From positions 1-64,000 of the forward strand of contig CBESWG010000004.1 in assembly GCA_965533275.1 (NCBI GenBank): DNA of 64,000 nucleotides, given 5' to 3'. Shown piece by piece: positions 8,365 to 16,677 of the stretch. The notes below the pieces were generated by a model. It was not told where the DNA came from and made no database searches. It saw only the letters and a program-made list of their open reading frames with translations. Each line of letters opens with the position of its first letter. Within the stretch, counting starts at the first letter, position 1. Made by a program: the position numbers and the translations under genes. Source of the stretch: JAUXEH01 sp965533275 (lineage in GTDB: Bacteria; Acidobacteriota; Aminicenantia; Aminicenantales; Aminicenantaceae).

Positions 8365-9423
8365 CTAGAGCCAGCCGCTGTCATAACCGGCCCGGTACAT
8401 CGCGATCACGTTCTCGGCCGGAGTGATGGACTGGATCATATGACAGGGCGCCAGCACGTACCTTCCGTCCCCTCCTAAAAGCTCCAGGTTGTCGAGGACT
8501 TCCTTGCGCACATCCTCCGTGGATCCGAAGGGGAGGGTGTGCTGGTTGTCCATGGCCCCGTGAAACACGACGTGTTCTCCGAAACTGCGCTTGAGTTCCT
8601 TTCTGTCCATCCCTCCGCAGGTCCACTGGATCGGATTGAGCAGGTCGATGCCCGCATCCAGCATGTCCTGGATGATGGGTCTGATGCTGCCGTCGTTGTG
8701 ATGGAACACATAGACTCCCTCGCCGTGGATGAGCTCGATCATGCTGCGGATCCTGGGGAGCAGGAATTCGTGGATGTGCCCCCGGGAGATGAGCAGGTCG
8801 TCCTGGCCTCCCATGTCCTCGGCCACATAGCTGAAGAGCACCCGTCCCGGTATCTGTTCGTAGGTCCGCACGATCTGCTCCCGGCTCAGGTACATCAGCT
8901 TGTCGAGGCAGTAGTGGACCATCTCCGGATTGAGGAGCAGGTCGACATAGGCTTGTTCCTCTCCCCGCAGGTACTTGTAGATCAGGAGAGGTTCGTACTC
9001 GCCCCCCTGAAGGGGAAACGGTTCGAGGCTCTCCGCAAGGGCAGGGAAGCGGCTGTAATCCCACCAGTCCGGATCCGGCCAGGTATATCCGTCCCGGATC
9101 TCTTCTGCTGAGGTGTATTCGACGAGGGGATGTGATACACATTCCCGGTATACGCCCTGACCGTAGTCCACGTCGCGGTATCGGCACCCAAAGACATCCT
9201 GATCGGGAGGGAGTGGAGGCCCGCAGTAATCGGGCTCGAGCTTGGCCAGGAAGTCGATGTTGAGGGTCTCCAGCATCTCGCGCTTTTCGGCACATCCCAG
9301 ATGGCGCATGAGCATGGCGGTTGTCTCGTCCGTCCCCCAGTAGTCCAGGGGGATGCGGTCCGGCTTCTGGCCGGACATGACGGCCTGCCACCTCTCCTTG
9401 GGTGCCATGCTTTCCTTTGGCAT
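8365..9423 (-). CDS. Uroporphyrinogen decarboxylase (URO-D) family protein, methyltransferase-like
   Basis: A 352-residue TIM-barrel protein of the URO-D superfamily. It starts KERWQAVMSGQKPDRIPL, the typical N-terminus of the corrinoid methyltransferase/URO-D-like group (MtaA, MtbA, CmuA and many uncharacterised proteins). The zinc-site equivalents are partly changed: the first motif reads FHHNDGS rather than HxCG, while a cysteine is kept near the C-terminus in LAPCHMIQ followed by TPAENV. The ATG at 9423 has AGGAGG four bases upstream. It converges with the propeller gene (gap 5 bases) and diverges from the rhamnulokinase gene. A second URO-D paralogue lies at 12420. It is not a housekeeping hemE: no other haem gene is nearby. 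A role in modifying or demethylating sugar derivatives is a guess from context. Confidence 0.75.
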   Translation of the reverse strand: MPKESMAPKERWQAVMSGQKPDRIPLDYWGTDETTAMLMRHLGCAEKREMLETLNIDFLAKLEPDYCGPPLPPDQDVFGCRYRDVDYGQGVYRECVSHPLVEYTSAEEIRDGYTWPDPDWWDYSRFPALAESLEPFPLQGGEYEPLLIYKYLRGEEQAYVDLLLNPEMVHYCLDKLMYLSREQIVRTYEQIPGRVLFSYVAEDMGGQDDLLISRGHIHEFLLPRIRSMIELIHGEGVYVFHHNDGSIRPIIQDMLDAGIDLLNPIQWTCGGMDRKELKRSFGEHVVFHGAMDNQHTLPFGSTEDVRKEVLDNLELLGGDGRYVLAPCHMIQSITPAENVIAMYRAGYDSGWL

Positions 9424-9598
9424 CGCGCCTCCTGAGGTTCATGATGAGCCAGCCGTGTCTCGAAAGCAAGCGGTTTGCGCCTCCTTGCCTTCCGTCCCGG
9501 CAGTTTTTAATCCGGGCGGCGGACCCTCCCACTTCCCCCTCCCCTTCGGATTCCCTCAGGATGTGCGATGCGTTAGCGGAATATGCGTATTGCTCGAG

Positions 9599-9627
9599 TT
9601 GACTCGGGGCAGGGAGTGTGGTAATTG
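9599..9627 (+). promoter_or_regulatory. Candidate promoter of the rhaB-rhaA operon
   Basis: TTGACT (9599-9604), a 17-base spacer and TAATTG (9622-9627) preceded by TGG as an extended -10. It lies 21 bases before the rhaB start at 9649, leaving room for a short leader with GGGGAGA as ribosome binding site. The rest of the 9424-9648 gap holds no gene that I can see. Confidence 0.45.
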
Positions 9628-9648
9628 GAAGCAGGGGAGACAGAGAGA

Positions 9649-11127
9649 ATGGAAGAGCGGTCATTCTTAGCGTTTGACATAGGCGCAGAAAGCGGCCGGG
9701 CCATGCTGGGTCGGCTCAAAGACGGGACACTCCTCCTTGAGGAGAAGGCCCGCTTTGCCAACGGAATGGTCCATGTCCTGGGGCACTGGCGCTGGAATAT
9801 CTTTCGACTCTATGAAGACATCGTCCAGGCACTCAAGCTCAGCCATGGGGGAGGGGCTTCACCGCCGGAGAGCCTGGGGATCGATACCTGGGGAGTGGAC
9901 TTCGGACTCCTGGGTGAAGGGGGTTCCATCCTGGACCTGCCCGTCGCCTACAGGGACTCCCGCACCGAGGGGATCATGGACGAGGTATTTCGTCGGATCC
10001 CCAGGGAGCGCATCTATGCTCTGACGGGGATCCAGTTCCTGCGCTTCAACTCGCTCTTTCAGCTCTATGCCCTGAAACGAGCCGGTTCTCCTCTGCTTGG
10101 TATGGCCCAGGACCTGCTCTTCATGCCGGATCTGTTCCTCTATATGCTGACCGGGAACCGGACTACCGAGTTCACCTATGCCACGACTTCGCAGCTCTTC
10201 AATCCAGTGTCCGGGGAATGGGAACCTGAGTTGTTCGATCTGCTCGAGCTTCCCCCCTCCCTGATGCAGCCGGTCGTGTCTCCCGGAACTCGGGTGGGCA
10301 CACTGCTCTCGGAATTGGCACGCGAGACCGGATTGAGCGAGATCTCTGCAGTGGCCGTGGCCTCCCATGACACCGCTTCTGCGGTGGCCGCCGTGCCTGC
10401 TGAAGGCAGTGGCTGGGCCTATATCAGCTCCGGCACCTGGTCCCTCATGGGGATAGAGGTGGATGCGCCCATCCTCGATCCTCTGGCCCTGAAGCTCAAC
10501 TTCACCAACGAAGGAGGAGCGGGCGAGCGCTTCCGTTTTCTGAAGAATATCTGCGGGCTCTGGCTGCTGCAGGCCTGCCGTCGTTCCTGGGGAGGTGGCC
10601 AGGCCTTCTCCTACGAGGCCCTGGTCGAATCGGCTGAGGCTGCGCCGGCCTTCAGATCCCTGGTGGATCCCGATGCCGAATCGTTCTTGAATCCCGAGGA
10701 TATGCCCGGTGCCATCCGGGAATTCTGCCGGGAGAGCCGCCAGCCCGAACCGGAGCAGACGGGTGCCGTGACACGCTGTATCCTGGAGAGCCTGGCGCTG
10801 AAATACCGTCACGTGCTCGATCAGCTTCGTCGTGTAGCGCCCGGTCCTATCGAGCGCCTGCACATCATCGGGGGCGGATCCAGGAATACCCTGCTCAACC
10901 AGTTCACGGCCGATGCTACCGGGCTCCCTGTGTGGGCAGGTCCGGTTGAGGCGACGGCAGTGGGCAACATCCTGATGCAGGCCCAGTGTCTGGGGGCCGT
11001 AGACGGTCTCGGCGCGATCCGCAGCATTGTTCGCCGGTCCTTTTCTCTTGAATCATTCGAGCCCCGAAATACAAAGGATTGGGAAAGCGCTTACCTTAGG
11101 TATAAGGCCCTGTTGGGAAAGGATTAG
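9649..11127 (+). CDS. rhaB: Rhamnulokinase (FGGY carbohydrate kinase)
   Basis: A 492-residue cytoplasmic kinase that phosphorylates L-rhamnulose at O1 using ATP. Family motifs are in order: FDIGAESGR (phosphate 1), GIDTWGVDFGLL (sugar-binding region), AVASHDTASAV with the catalytic Asp, ISSGTWSLMG (phosphate 2) and IIGGGSRN (adenosine). The phrase SSGTWSLMGIE and the length are typical of RhaB. The start at 9649 (MEERSFLAFDIG) follows GGGGAGA; a GTG/ATG eight codons earlier would overlap that site. The rhamnose isomerase gene follows nine bases later, fixing the pathway. No regulator or permease for rhamnose lies in the window. Confidence 0.92.
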   Translation: MEERSFLAFDIGAESGRAMLGRLKDGTLLLEEKARFANGMVHVLGHWRWNIFRLYEDIVQALKLSHGGGASPPESLGIDTWGVDFGLLGEGGSILDLPVAYRDSRTEGIMDEVFRRIPRERIYALTGIQFLRFNSLFQLYALKRAGSPLLGMAQDLLFMPDLFLYMLTGNRTTEFTYATTSQLFNPVSGEWEPELFDLLELPPSLMQPVVSPGTRVGTLLSELARETGLSEISAVAVASHDTASAVAAVPAEGSGWAYISSGTWSLMGIEVDAPILDPLALKLNFTNEGGAGERFRFLKNICGLWLLQACRRSWGGGQAFSYEALVESAEAAPAFRSLVDPDAESFLNPEDMPGAIREFCRESRQPEPEQTGAVTRCILESLALKYRHVLDQLRRVAPGPIERLHIIGGGSRNTLLNQFTADATGLPVWAGPVEATAVGNILMQAQCLGAVDGLGAIRSIVRRSFSLESFEPRNTKDWESAYLRYKALLGKD

Positions 11128-11135
11128 GAGGAGAC

Positions 11136-12404
11136 ATGCTGAATGATGCGCGCCGCGAGAGGGCCTATGCAGAGGCAAGGGACAGATACGCCGAGATTGA
11201 TGTGTCGACCGACGAGGCACTGGACCGCCTGGGCAGGACCTCCCTGTCTCTCCACTGCTGGCAGGGAGATGATGTGGGCGGATTCGAGGCCCGCGAGCAG
11301 GACGTGGTGGGGGGCGGCCTCCAGGTTACAGGACACCATCCCGGCAAGGCGCGCACCCTACCGGAACTCAGGCAGGACCTGAGCCAGGCCTATGCCCTGA
11401 TCCCGGGCTCACACCGCCTCAACCTGCATGCCATGTATGGAGATTTCGGGGGGGAGGGGGTGGACCGGGACCGGATCGAGCCTCGTCACTTCCAGAGCTG
11501 GCTGGACTGGGCCGGGCAGGAAGGGCTGAAGCTGGACTTCAACGCGACCTGTTTTGCCCATCCCAAGGCGGACTCTGGATTTACACTGAGTCACCGGGAC
11601 TCCTCCGTCCGAGAGTTCTGGATCGAGCACGTCAAGCGCTGCCGGTCTATCGCCGCCGCCATGGGCGAGGCTCAGGCAGGCCCCTGTCTCCACAATCTCT
11701 GGATCCCCGATGGCGCCAAGGACATCACGGTGGATCGCTTCGCCCACCGGATGCTTCTGAAGGGATCCCTCGATCGCATATTCTCTGTCACGTATCCCGA
11801 CACCCTGATGAAGGATGCACTGGAGAGCAAGCTCTTCGGCATCGGTTCCGAATCATATGTTGTGGGTTCCCATGAGTTCTATTTGGGCTACACTCAGAAC
11901 AGTGGGAAGATGCTGTGCCTCGATACAGGACACTTCCATCCCACTGAGTCCGTGGCCGACAAGGTCTCGGCTGTGCTCGTATTCTCTGAAGAGCTGCTCC
12001 TGCATGTCAGCCGTGGTGTCCGCTGGGACAGCGATCATGTTGTGATCCTCAACGACGAGGTCAGGGACCTGATGGCCGAGCTGGTGCGGGCCGATGCGCT
12101 GGACAGGGTGCACATCGGCCTGGATTTCTTCGATGCGGCCATGAATCGCGTCGGGGCCTGGGTGATCGGGGCCCGGGCCGTGCTGAAAGCCCTTCTGCTG
12201 GCCCTCCTGGAACCCCTCCCACGCCTCAGGCTTCATGAGAAAGAGGGGGATCATTTCCAGCGCCTGGCCCTCTTGGAGGACATCCGGACCCTGCCGGCCG
12301 GTGCGGTGTGGGACTATCACTGCCTGTCTCAAGGTGTCCCCCCGGATCAGGACTGGATCTCCGAGGCCCTCCGTTATGAACGGGATGTCCTCAGCCGGCG
12401 ATGA
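11136..12404 (+). CDS. rhaA: L-rhamnose isomerase
   Basis: A 422-residue metal-dependent TIM-barrel enzyme converting L-rhamnose to L-rhamnulose. Recognisable segments are SLHCWQGDDVGGFE near residue 40, LDFNATCFAHPKA, LHNLWIPDGAKD and the metal-site segments GSHEFYLGY, CLDTGHFHPTE and HIGLDFFDA, which supply the Glu, Asp and His ligands. Length matches the family (about 420). An AGGAGGAGAC site precedes the ATG, nine bases after rhaB. The order kinase then isomerase is the common rhaBA order. It acts in the cytoplasm before RhaB. Confidence 0.95.
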   Translation: MLNDARRERAYAEARDRYAEIDVSTDEALDRLGRTSLSLHCWQGDDVGGFEAREQDVVGGGLQVTGHHPGKARTLPELRQDLSQAYALIPGSHRLNLHAMYGDFGGEGVDRDRIEPRHFQSWLDWAGQEGLKLDFNATCFAHPKADSGFTLSHRDSSVREFWIEHVKRCRSIAAAMGEAQAGPCLHNLWIPDGAKDITVDRFAHRMLLKGSLDRIFSVTYPDTLMKDALESKLFGIGSESYVVGSHEFYLGYTQNSGKMLCLDTGHFHPTESVADKVSAVLVFSEELLLHVSRGVRWDSDHVVILNDEVRDLMAELVRADALDRVHIGLDFFDAAMNRVGAWVIGARAVLKALLLALLEPLPRLRLHEKEGDHFQRLALLEDIRTLPAGAVWDYHCLSQGVPPDQDWISEALRYERDVLSRR

Positions 12405-12419
12405 ACCCGGGGGCACGCC

Positions 12420-13505
12420 ATGACACACAGGGAGACCATCGAGGCCCTCATCCGGGATAAGACCTGTCCGGACCGCATGGGCGTGTTCGAAGAGTTCTGG
12501 CAGGACACGCAGGGAGAATGGGAACACCAGGGCCTCCCTCCCGGGACAGATATGATCGAATACTTCGATCACGATTTTCGGCCCATTGAAGGCTCCATGT
12601 TCAATTCGGATCCGTTTCTTGAGGAGGAGGAATGGCCGGAGTCCGAGAGCGAGACCTTGATCCGCGTGAACGGCTGGGGCGCCCGGATGCGGGAATGGAG
12701 GGACCGGCCGGGTGTACCCGAACACCTGTCCTTCGACATGCAGAATGAAGAGGTCTGGCAGGCCCGCTACCGGGATCCGCTGCTTCAGCTGGACCTTGAC
12801 CGCTTCCCGGATCTGGACGGCCTGAGGGCAAACTATGCCGCCGCCCGGAGCTCGGACCGCTTCTGCTACTACTATAACATCCTGCCCACCGAGATCATGC
12901 GAAGGTCCATAGGCGATATCGTTATGCTGGAGGCCATGTGCCTGAATCCCGGATGGATCCACGATGTCTGCTCGGTCGTGACCGACAACATCATCCGCCA
13001 CCTGGAATACATCCTCAGGGAGGTCGGCCTCCCCGATGGTGTATGGATGTACGAGGATATGGGCTACACGCAGGGCCCCTTCATCTCACCTGAGATGTAT
13101 CAAGAATTCCTCCTACCCTATCACGAGAAGGTAGGGGATTTTATTCACAGCTATGGCCTCCCGTTCATCCTGCATTCCTGCGGCCGGATCCGGCCGCTCC
13201 TAACCCTGATCGCCCGGGCCGGCGTTGACTGTTTGCAGGCGATCGAGGCCAAGGCCGGCCAGAGTGTGGTGGAGATGGCCGAGGCCCTCGGCAACTCCAT
13301 GGCTTTTATGGGCAACATCGACATCCGGGCCTTCGAATCCAATGATCCGCGCATCCTGGAAGCCGAGATCGTTCCCAAGCTTGAGGCCATCAAGCGAAAC
13401 CGGATCCCTTACATCTTCCATTCGGATCATTCCATTCCCAGATCCGTGAAGCTCGAGACCTACGAACACGCCATGCTCCTGCAGAGAGAGCATGGTCTCT
13501 ATTGA
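12420..13505 (+). CDS. Uroporphyrinogen decarboxylase (URO-D) family protein with intact HxCG motif
   Basis: A 361-residue URO-D-superfamily protein, third gene of the rhaBA transcript (gap 15 bases). It keeps ILHSCGRIRPLL, the HxCG motif that binds zinc in MtaA/MtbA-type methylcobamide:thiol methyltransferases. At the C-terminus it has FHSDHSIP where MtaA-like proteins have a zinc-binding cysteine motif. It differs strongly from the paralogue at 8365, and the two have roughly complementary metal motifs. Cotranscription with rhamnose genes suggests a role in sugar metabolism, for example handling O-methylated 6-deoxyhexoses, but no corrinoid protein gene is present. It converges with the class II aldolase gene (gap 13 bases). 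Confidence 0.75.
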   Translation: MTHRETIEALIRDKTCPDRMGVFEEFWQDTQGEWEHQGLPPGTDMIEYFDHDFRPIEGSMFNSDPFLEEEEWPESESETLIRVNGWGARMREWRDRPGVPEHLSFDMQNEEVWQARYRDPLLQLDLDRFPDLDGLRANYAAARSSDRFCYYYNILPTEIMRRSIGDIVMLEAMCLNPGWIHDVCSVVTDNIIRHLEYILREVGLPDGVWMYEDMGYTQGPFISPEMYQEFLLPYHEKVGDFIHSYGLPFILHSCGRIRPLLTLIARAGVDCLQAIEAKAGQSVVEMAEALGNSMAFMGNIDIRAFESNDPRILEAEIVPKLEAIKRNRIPYIFHSDHSIPRSVKLETYEHAMLLQREHGLY

Positions 13506-13518
13506 GAGAGCCGTTGGA

Positions 13519-14835
13519 TCACCAGTTCTTGGCCTGATCCGGTTCGAGCCGAGAGGCATCCAGCCCCCGTTCCAGAGCTCCGAATCGGTACAGGCAGATC
13601 TCACGCACCGACGAGGGATGGTGCAGCACTTCGGAGAGGGACTGGGAGCCCACGCCCCAGACCCCGCCTCCCCGTACCACCACGACCTTGTAGTCGTGCA
13701 GGAGTCGGATGAGGGTCGAGGTCTCGAACCGGGGAGGGAGGACCGGGATGACGAGATAGAGGAAGCTCCCTTCGGCATCGATCGGGACGATCCTCTCGAC
13801 TGGGCCTTCACCTCCGGCAGGGATGGTGCGGGCCATGACCTCGGCCTCGGGAACATAGCAGTGGAGCACGGTCTGAAACTGGCTGTGCCGGTAGATGGTC
13901 TTGTGGAGTACGGCCTCGGACTCATCATTGTCCTGCGGGTCGATGGGAATCTCCCGGAGGATGCCTCCGATCTCTCGTGGCATGGAGGCCGTGGGCGAGT
14001 ATAGCATGGTCTTGACGCCCCTCACCGAGACCGATCCTGTATGGAATGGAGACAGGTGGGACTCGAAGATGCGGGCCCCGGCCCTGCGGAACTCCTCGGC
14101 GATCTCCTCTTCGCCCGAGGCCTCCAGGCTGCCGATCCCTTCGGGCCGGTAGGGGGAGGGCGGGGGAGAAGCGAAGGCTTCTCCCGGCGCTCGCCGGATG
14201 TTCTGCCGCAGACCTTTCACGTCCACGCCCACCTTCTCCGCCAGCCGGGCCACGTATCCGGAGTTGTTGGCGAGGCACACACGGAACAGGGCCTCCATCA
14301 CGTTCCGGCCCTTGGTGAACGTCCCGTGTCCTTGGATCAGCATGGCCGGGTGATTGCTCAGCCGTTTTGGGATGACTTCCGTCATCTCCGCAGACCCGCT
14401 GGGGACCGCCACCCAGTCCACGGGGATGGCCCCGAGCAGGTGGTGCCCGAGCGGGTCGATGGGCAGGAAGGGCGCCGGTTTGTTTGGCTTGGCCTCACCG
14501 TCATAGGTCATGACGGTCAGGTCCTTGGTGTGGGCATGGATCGAGGCGGCCACATCGGGGAGTGCCAGGATCCTGGCGTGGATGTCCGTCTCCGAGGAGG
14601 CTTTGTAATACCCATGATCGGTCTCCGAGGTGGATAGGAAACAGATCTGCCGGGCATCCAGGTCTCCCTTTTGGGAACCCGTTGAGGTGATGACGATGTG
14701 CTCCTCACCGCTGCCGTCTTTCCAGAGCATGGCGATGTTGCCGCTGTGACTGTCTTCCATGTCATTCAGCAGAAGGACTCGGCCCACAGAATGGAAGAGC
14801 CGGATCAGTTCGGGGGGGGCTTCCCACTTGCTCAT
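13519..14835 (-). CDS. Double-domain class II aldolase/adducin family protein, probable rhamnulose-1-phosphate aldolase
   Basis: 438 residues built from two class II aldolase domains. Domain 1 (about 10-205) has SGNIAMLW, Glu82 (SSETDIHAR), His100 and His102 (SIHAHT) and His170 (QGHGTF), a complete zinc and catalytic set. Domain 2 (about 240-430) keeps the fold signature (GSVSVRG, TVLHCYVPEA, VVRGGGVWGVG) but only one of the His ligands: Tyr327 replaces the second His and Gly the third. It is therefore probably a structural or regulatory copy. Typical RhaD or FucA is a single domain of 215-275 residues. Next to rhaBA the likely reaction is cleavage of L-rhamnulose 1-phosphate to dihydroxyacetone phosphate and L-lactaldehyde. 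The start overlaps the stop of the upstream oxidoreductase gene by four bases (ATGA). Confidence 0.75.
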   Translation of the reverse strand: MSKWEAPPELIRLFHSVGRVLLLNDMEDSHSGNIAMLWKDGSGEEHIVITSTGSQKGDLDARQICFLSTSETDHGYYKASSETDIHARILALPDVAASIHAHTKDLTVMTYDGEAKPNKPAPFLPIDPLGHHLLGAIPVDWVAVPSGSAEMTEVIPKRLSNHPAMLIQGHGTFTKGRNVMEALFRVCLANNSGYVARLAEKVGVDVKGLRQNIRRAPGEAFASPPPSPYRPEGIGSLEASGEEEIAEEFRRAGARIFESHLSPFHTGSVSVRGVKTMLYSPTASMPREIGGILREIPIDPQDNDESEAVLHKTIYRHSQFQTVLHCYVPEAEVMARTIPAGGEGPVERIVPIDAEGSFLYLVIPVLPPRFETSTLIRLLHDYKVVVVRGGGVWGVGSQSLSEVLHHPSSVREICLYRFGALERGLDASRLEPDQAKNW

Positions 14836-16676
14836 GGCGCATCCTCCTCCAAATGCAGTTTCTTCAGGGTTTCGGTAAGGGGAAGGCCCGTATCCTCTGC
14901 CCAGCCGCGGACGCTGTAATACTCGCTGCGCATCTTTTTCAGGGCAGCCTCGGGGATGTGTCTCTGCTGGCCCCCGACAGGGATGCTCTCCCGGATGAAG
15001 CGCTGTGGCAGCGTGTCGTCTTTGGCCGTGAATCCGGCCCGCAGGTTGAAGAGGCGCTCCAGGGTGGCAATCCGTTCCGCGATCTCTTCCAGGCGGGCAG
15101 TGGAAAAATCTTCGCCGGTCAGTCCGCTCACCATGCGGGCCCAGGGTTCGGTGGAGAAGGCGAATCCCGTGAACCGGCAGATGCCGAGGCTGTCCTGGAT
15201 GATCCCCAGGTTCTGCATGTTCCGGATGGCGATCGGAGACTGCAGCAGGCTGAAACGCGGGATCTCCCTGGTCCCGCCGAAAAATGCCAGCGAGACCGCA
15301 TACCCACCCCGGAGGTGGCAGGCGCCTGTGGGGGAAGTCATGTATCCGAGCGCCTGGGTGTATGAAGCCCTGGGATCGTAGGCCGGCATCTCCAACCCTT
15401 TCACGGTCATGGCGGATCCGGGATGACCCATGGACCGTGCCATCCGTAGGGCCCCCTCGGCGAGCAGGCTGCCGACCCCCCGGCGGAAGGCTGTGGCAGA
15501 GGCGAGCTCCTCCAGCAGGCCCGCGTCACCGAATTCGAGGGCCTGACCGCCACCAGGGCCCTGGCTTTCCCATCGGCCCCGTTCATACAGTTCCATGGCG
15601 CAGGCCAGCGTACCGCCGAAGCTCATCGTGTCGAGTCCCAGCTCGTTGCAGAGATAGTTGGCTCGCGTGATAGCTTCCAGGTTATAGATGCCGCACTGCG
15701 GGCCCATGAGGACCACGGTCTCGAACTCGGGTCCCTCTCCAGTCCGGTCTCCGACACGGGTATGGCGCTGACACGCGATCGGGCAGGCATGGCAGGCTGC
15801 AGCCTTCTGCAGGATGGTCCGGCGGATGGTTTCCCCGGAGATCCTGTCCAGGTCCCGGTCGTCGTGGCGGTTTCCCTGGAAATTTCGGGCCGGCAGCATG
15901 TCCATGATATCGATGAGCTCCAGGAGCCCGGCTGTGCCCAGCTCCCGGAGCAGGCGCTTGGTGATGGGAGCGGCCTTCATCATGTAACGCGCCTGGGCGA
16001 GGCCGCTCTCATAGCGCTCCGGATCGCTCGACCCGGCTTTGAGGCGGCCCGACACGCGAATGGCCTTGAGGTTCTTGCTGCCCAGCACCGCGCCGGGCCC
16101 TGTGCGTCCATAGGCCCGGTTGCGGTCGTTCATCACCGCCGCGAAACGAACCAGATTCTCTCCGGCCGGCCCTATACAGAGAACGCGGGTGCTACGATCA
16201 GCCCCGGGCTCGGCCATCAGGGCCTCTGTGGTGGCGGGAACATCCTTTCCCCACAATTCGGCTGCAGGATGGAATTCTACGGCACCGGGGCGGATATCGA
16301 TCCATACAGGCTCCGGAGCTTTCCCTCTTACGATCAGTGCGTCGTGCCCGGCCGCCTTGAAGGCCGGGGCCCAGGATCCTCCGCAGTTGGTGGAGCCGAT
16401 GGCGCCGGTGAGGGGAGACTTGAACACCATGTGGCCGCGGCAGGCCGTGGGGGCGTTGCTCCCCAGCAGGGGTGAGGCGGCGAGGGCGAGCACATTGTCG
16501 GGGCCCAGAGGATCGCAGAGCGGATCCACATGATCCATGAAGAGGCGGGTGGCCAGCCCCCGGCCTCCCAGATATTCACACGCAGTCTCCCTCTCCAGTT
16601 GGGAAACTCGGGCGCGGGATTCACCCAGGTCCAGGGTGAGCACACTACCGTGATATCCTGAGTCCATGGTTCCCAT
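14832..16676 (-). CDS. aor: Aldehyde:ferredoxin oxidoreductase (tungsten AOR family)
   Basis: A 614-residue homologue of tungstopterin aldehyde oxidoreductases, which oxidise aldehydes to acids and reduce ferredoxin. N-terminal YLGGRGLATRLF and SPLTGAIGSTNCGG match the family. The [4Fe-4S] ligands are Cys295, Cys298 and Cys302 (ACHACPIACQRH), with a fourth probably in the later segment DSLGICRFTGF. Pterin-binding segments such as GPAGENLVRFAAVMND are present. The ATG at 16676 begins one base after the GH172 stop, so translation is probably coupled; an ATG at 16667 is possible. Downstream it overlaps the aldolase. The context suggests lactaldehyde, the expected product of rhamnulose-1-phosphate cleavage, as a substrate, giving lactate and reduced ferredoxin. 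Confidence 0.9.
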   Translation of the reverse strand: MGTMDSGYHGSVLTLDLGESRARVSQLERETACEYLGGRGLATRLFMDHVDPLCDPLGPDNVLALAASPLLGSNAPTACRGHMVFKSPLTGAIGSTNCGGSWAPAFKAAGHDALIVRGKAPEPVWIDIRPGAVEFHPAAELWGKDVPATTEALMAEPGADRSTRVLCIGPAGENLVRFAAVMNDRNRAYGRTGPGAVLGSKNLKAIRVSGRLKAGSSDPERYESGLAQARYMMKAAPITKRLLRELGTAGLLELIDIMDMLPARNFQGNRHDDRDLDRISGETIRRTILQKAAACHACPIACQRHTRVGDRTGEGPEFETVVLMGPQCGIYNLEAITRANYLCNELGLDTMSFGGTLACAMELYERGRWESQGPGGGQALEFGDAGLLEELASATAFRRGVGSLLAEGALRMARSMGHPGSAMTVKGLEMPAYDPRASYTQALGYMTSPTGACHLRGGYAVSLAFFGGTREIPRFSLLQSPIAIRNMQNLGIIQDSLGICRFTGFAFSTEPWARMVSGLTGEDFSTARLEEIAERIATLERLFNLRAGFTAKDDTLPQRFIRESIPVGGQQRHIPEAALKKMRSEYYSVRGWAEDTGLPLTETLKKLHLEEDAP

Positions 16677-16677
16677 A

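Noticed and set aside
8365..13505. URO-D-like genes as hemE for haem synthesis
   Set aside because: They are divergent, lack a haem-gene neighbourhood, and resemble the methyltransferase-like branch; the sugar context argues against hemE.
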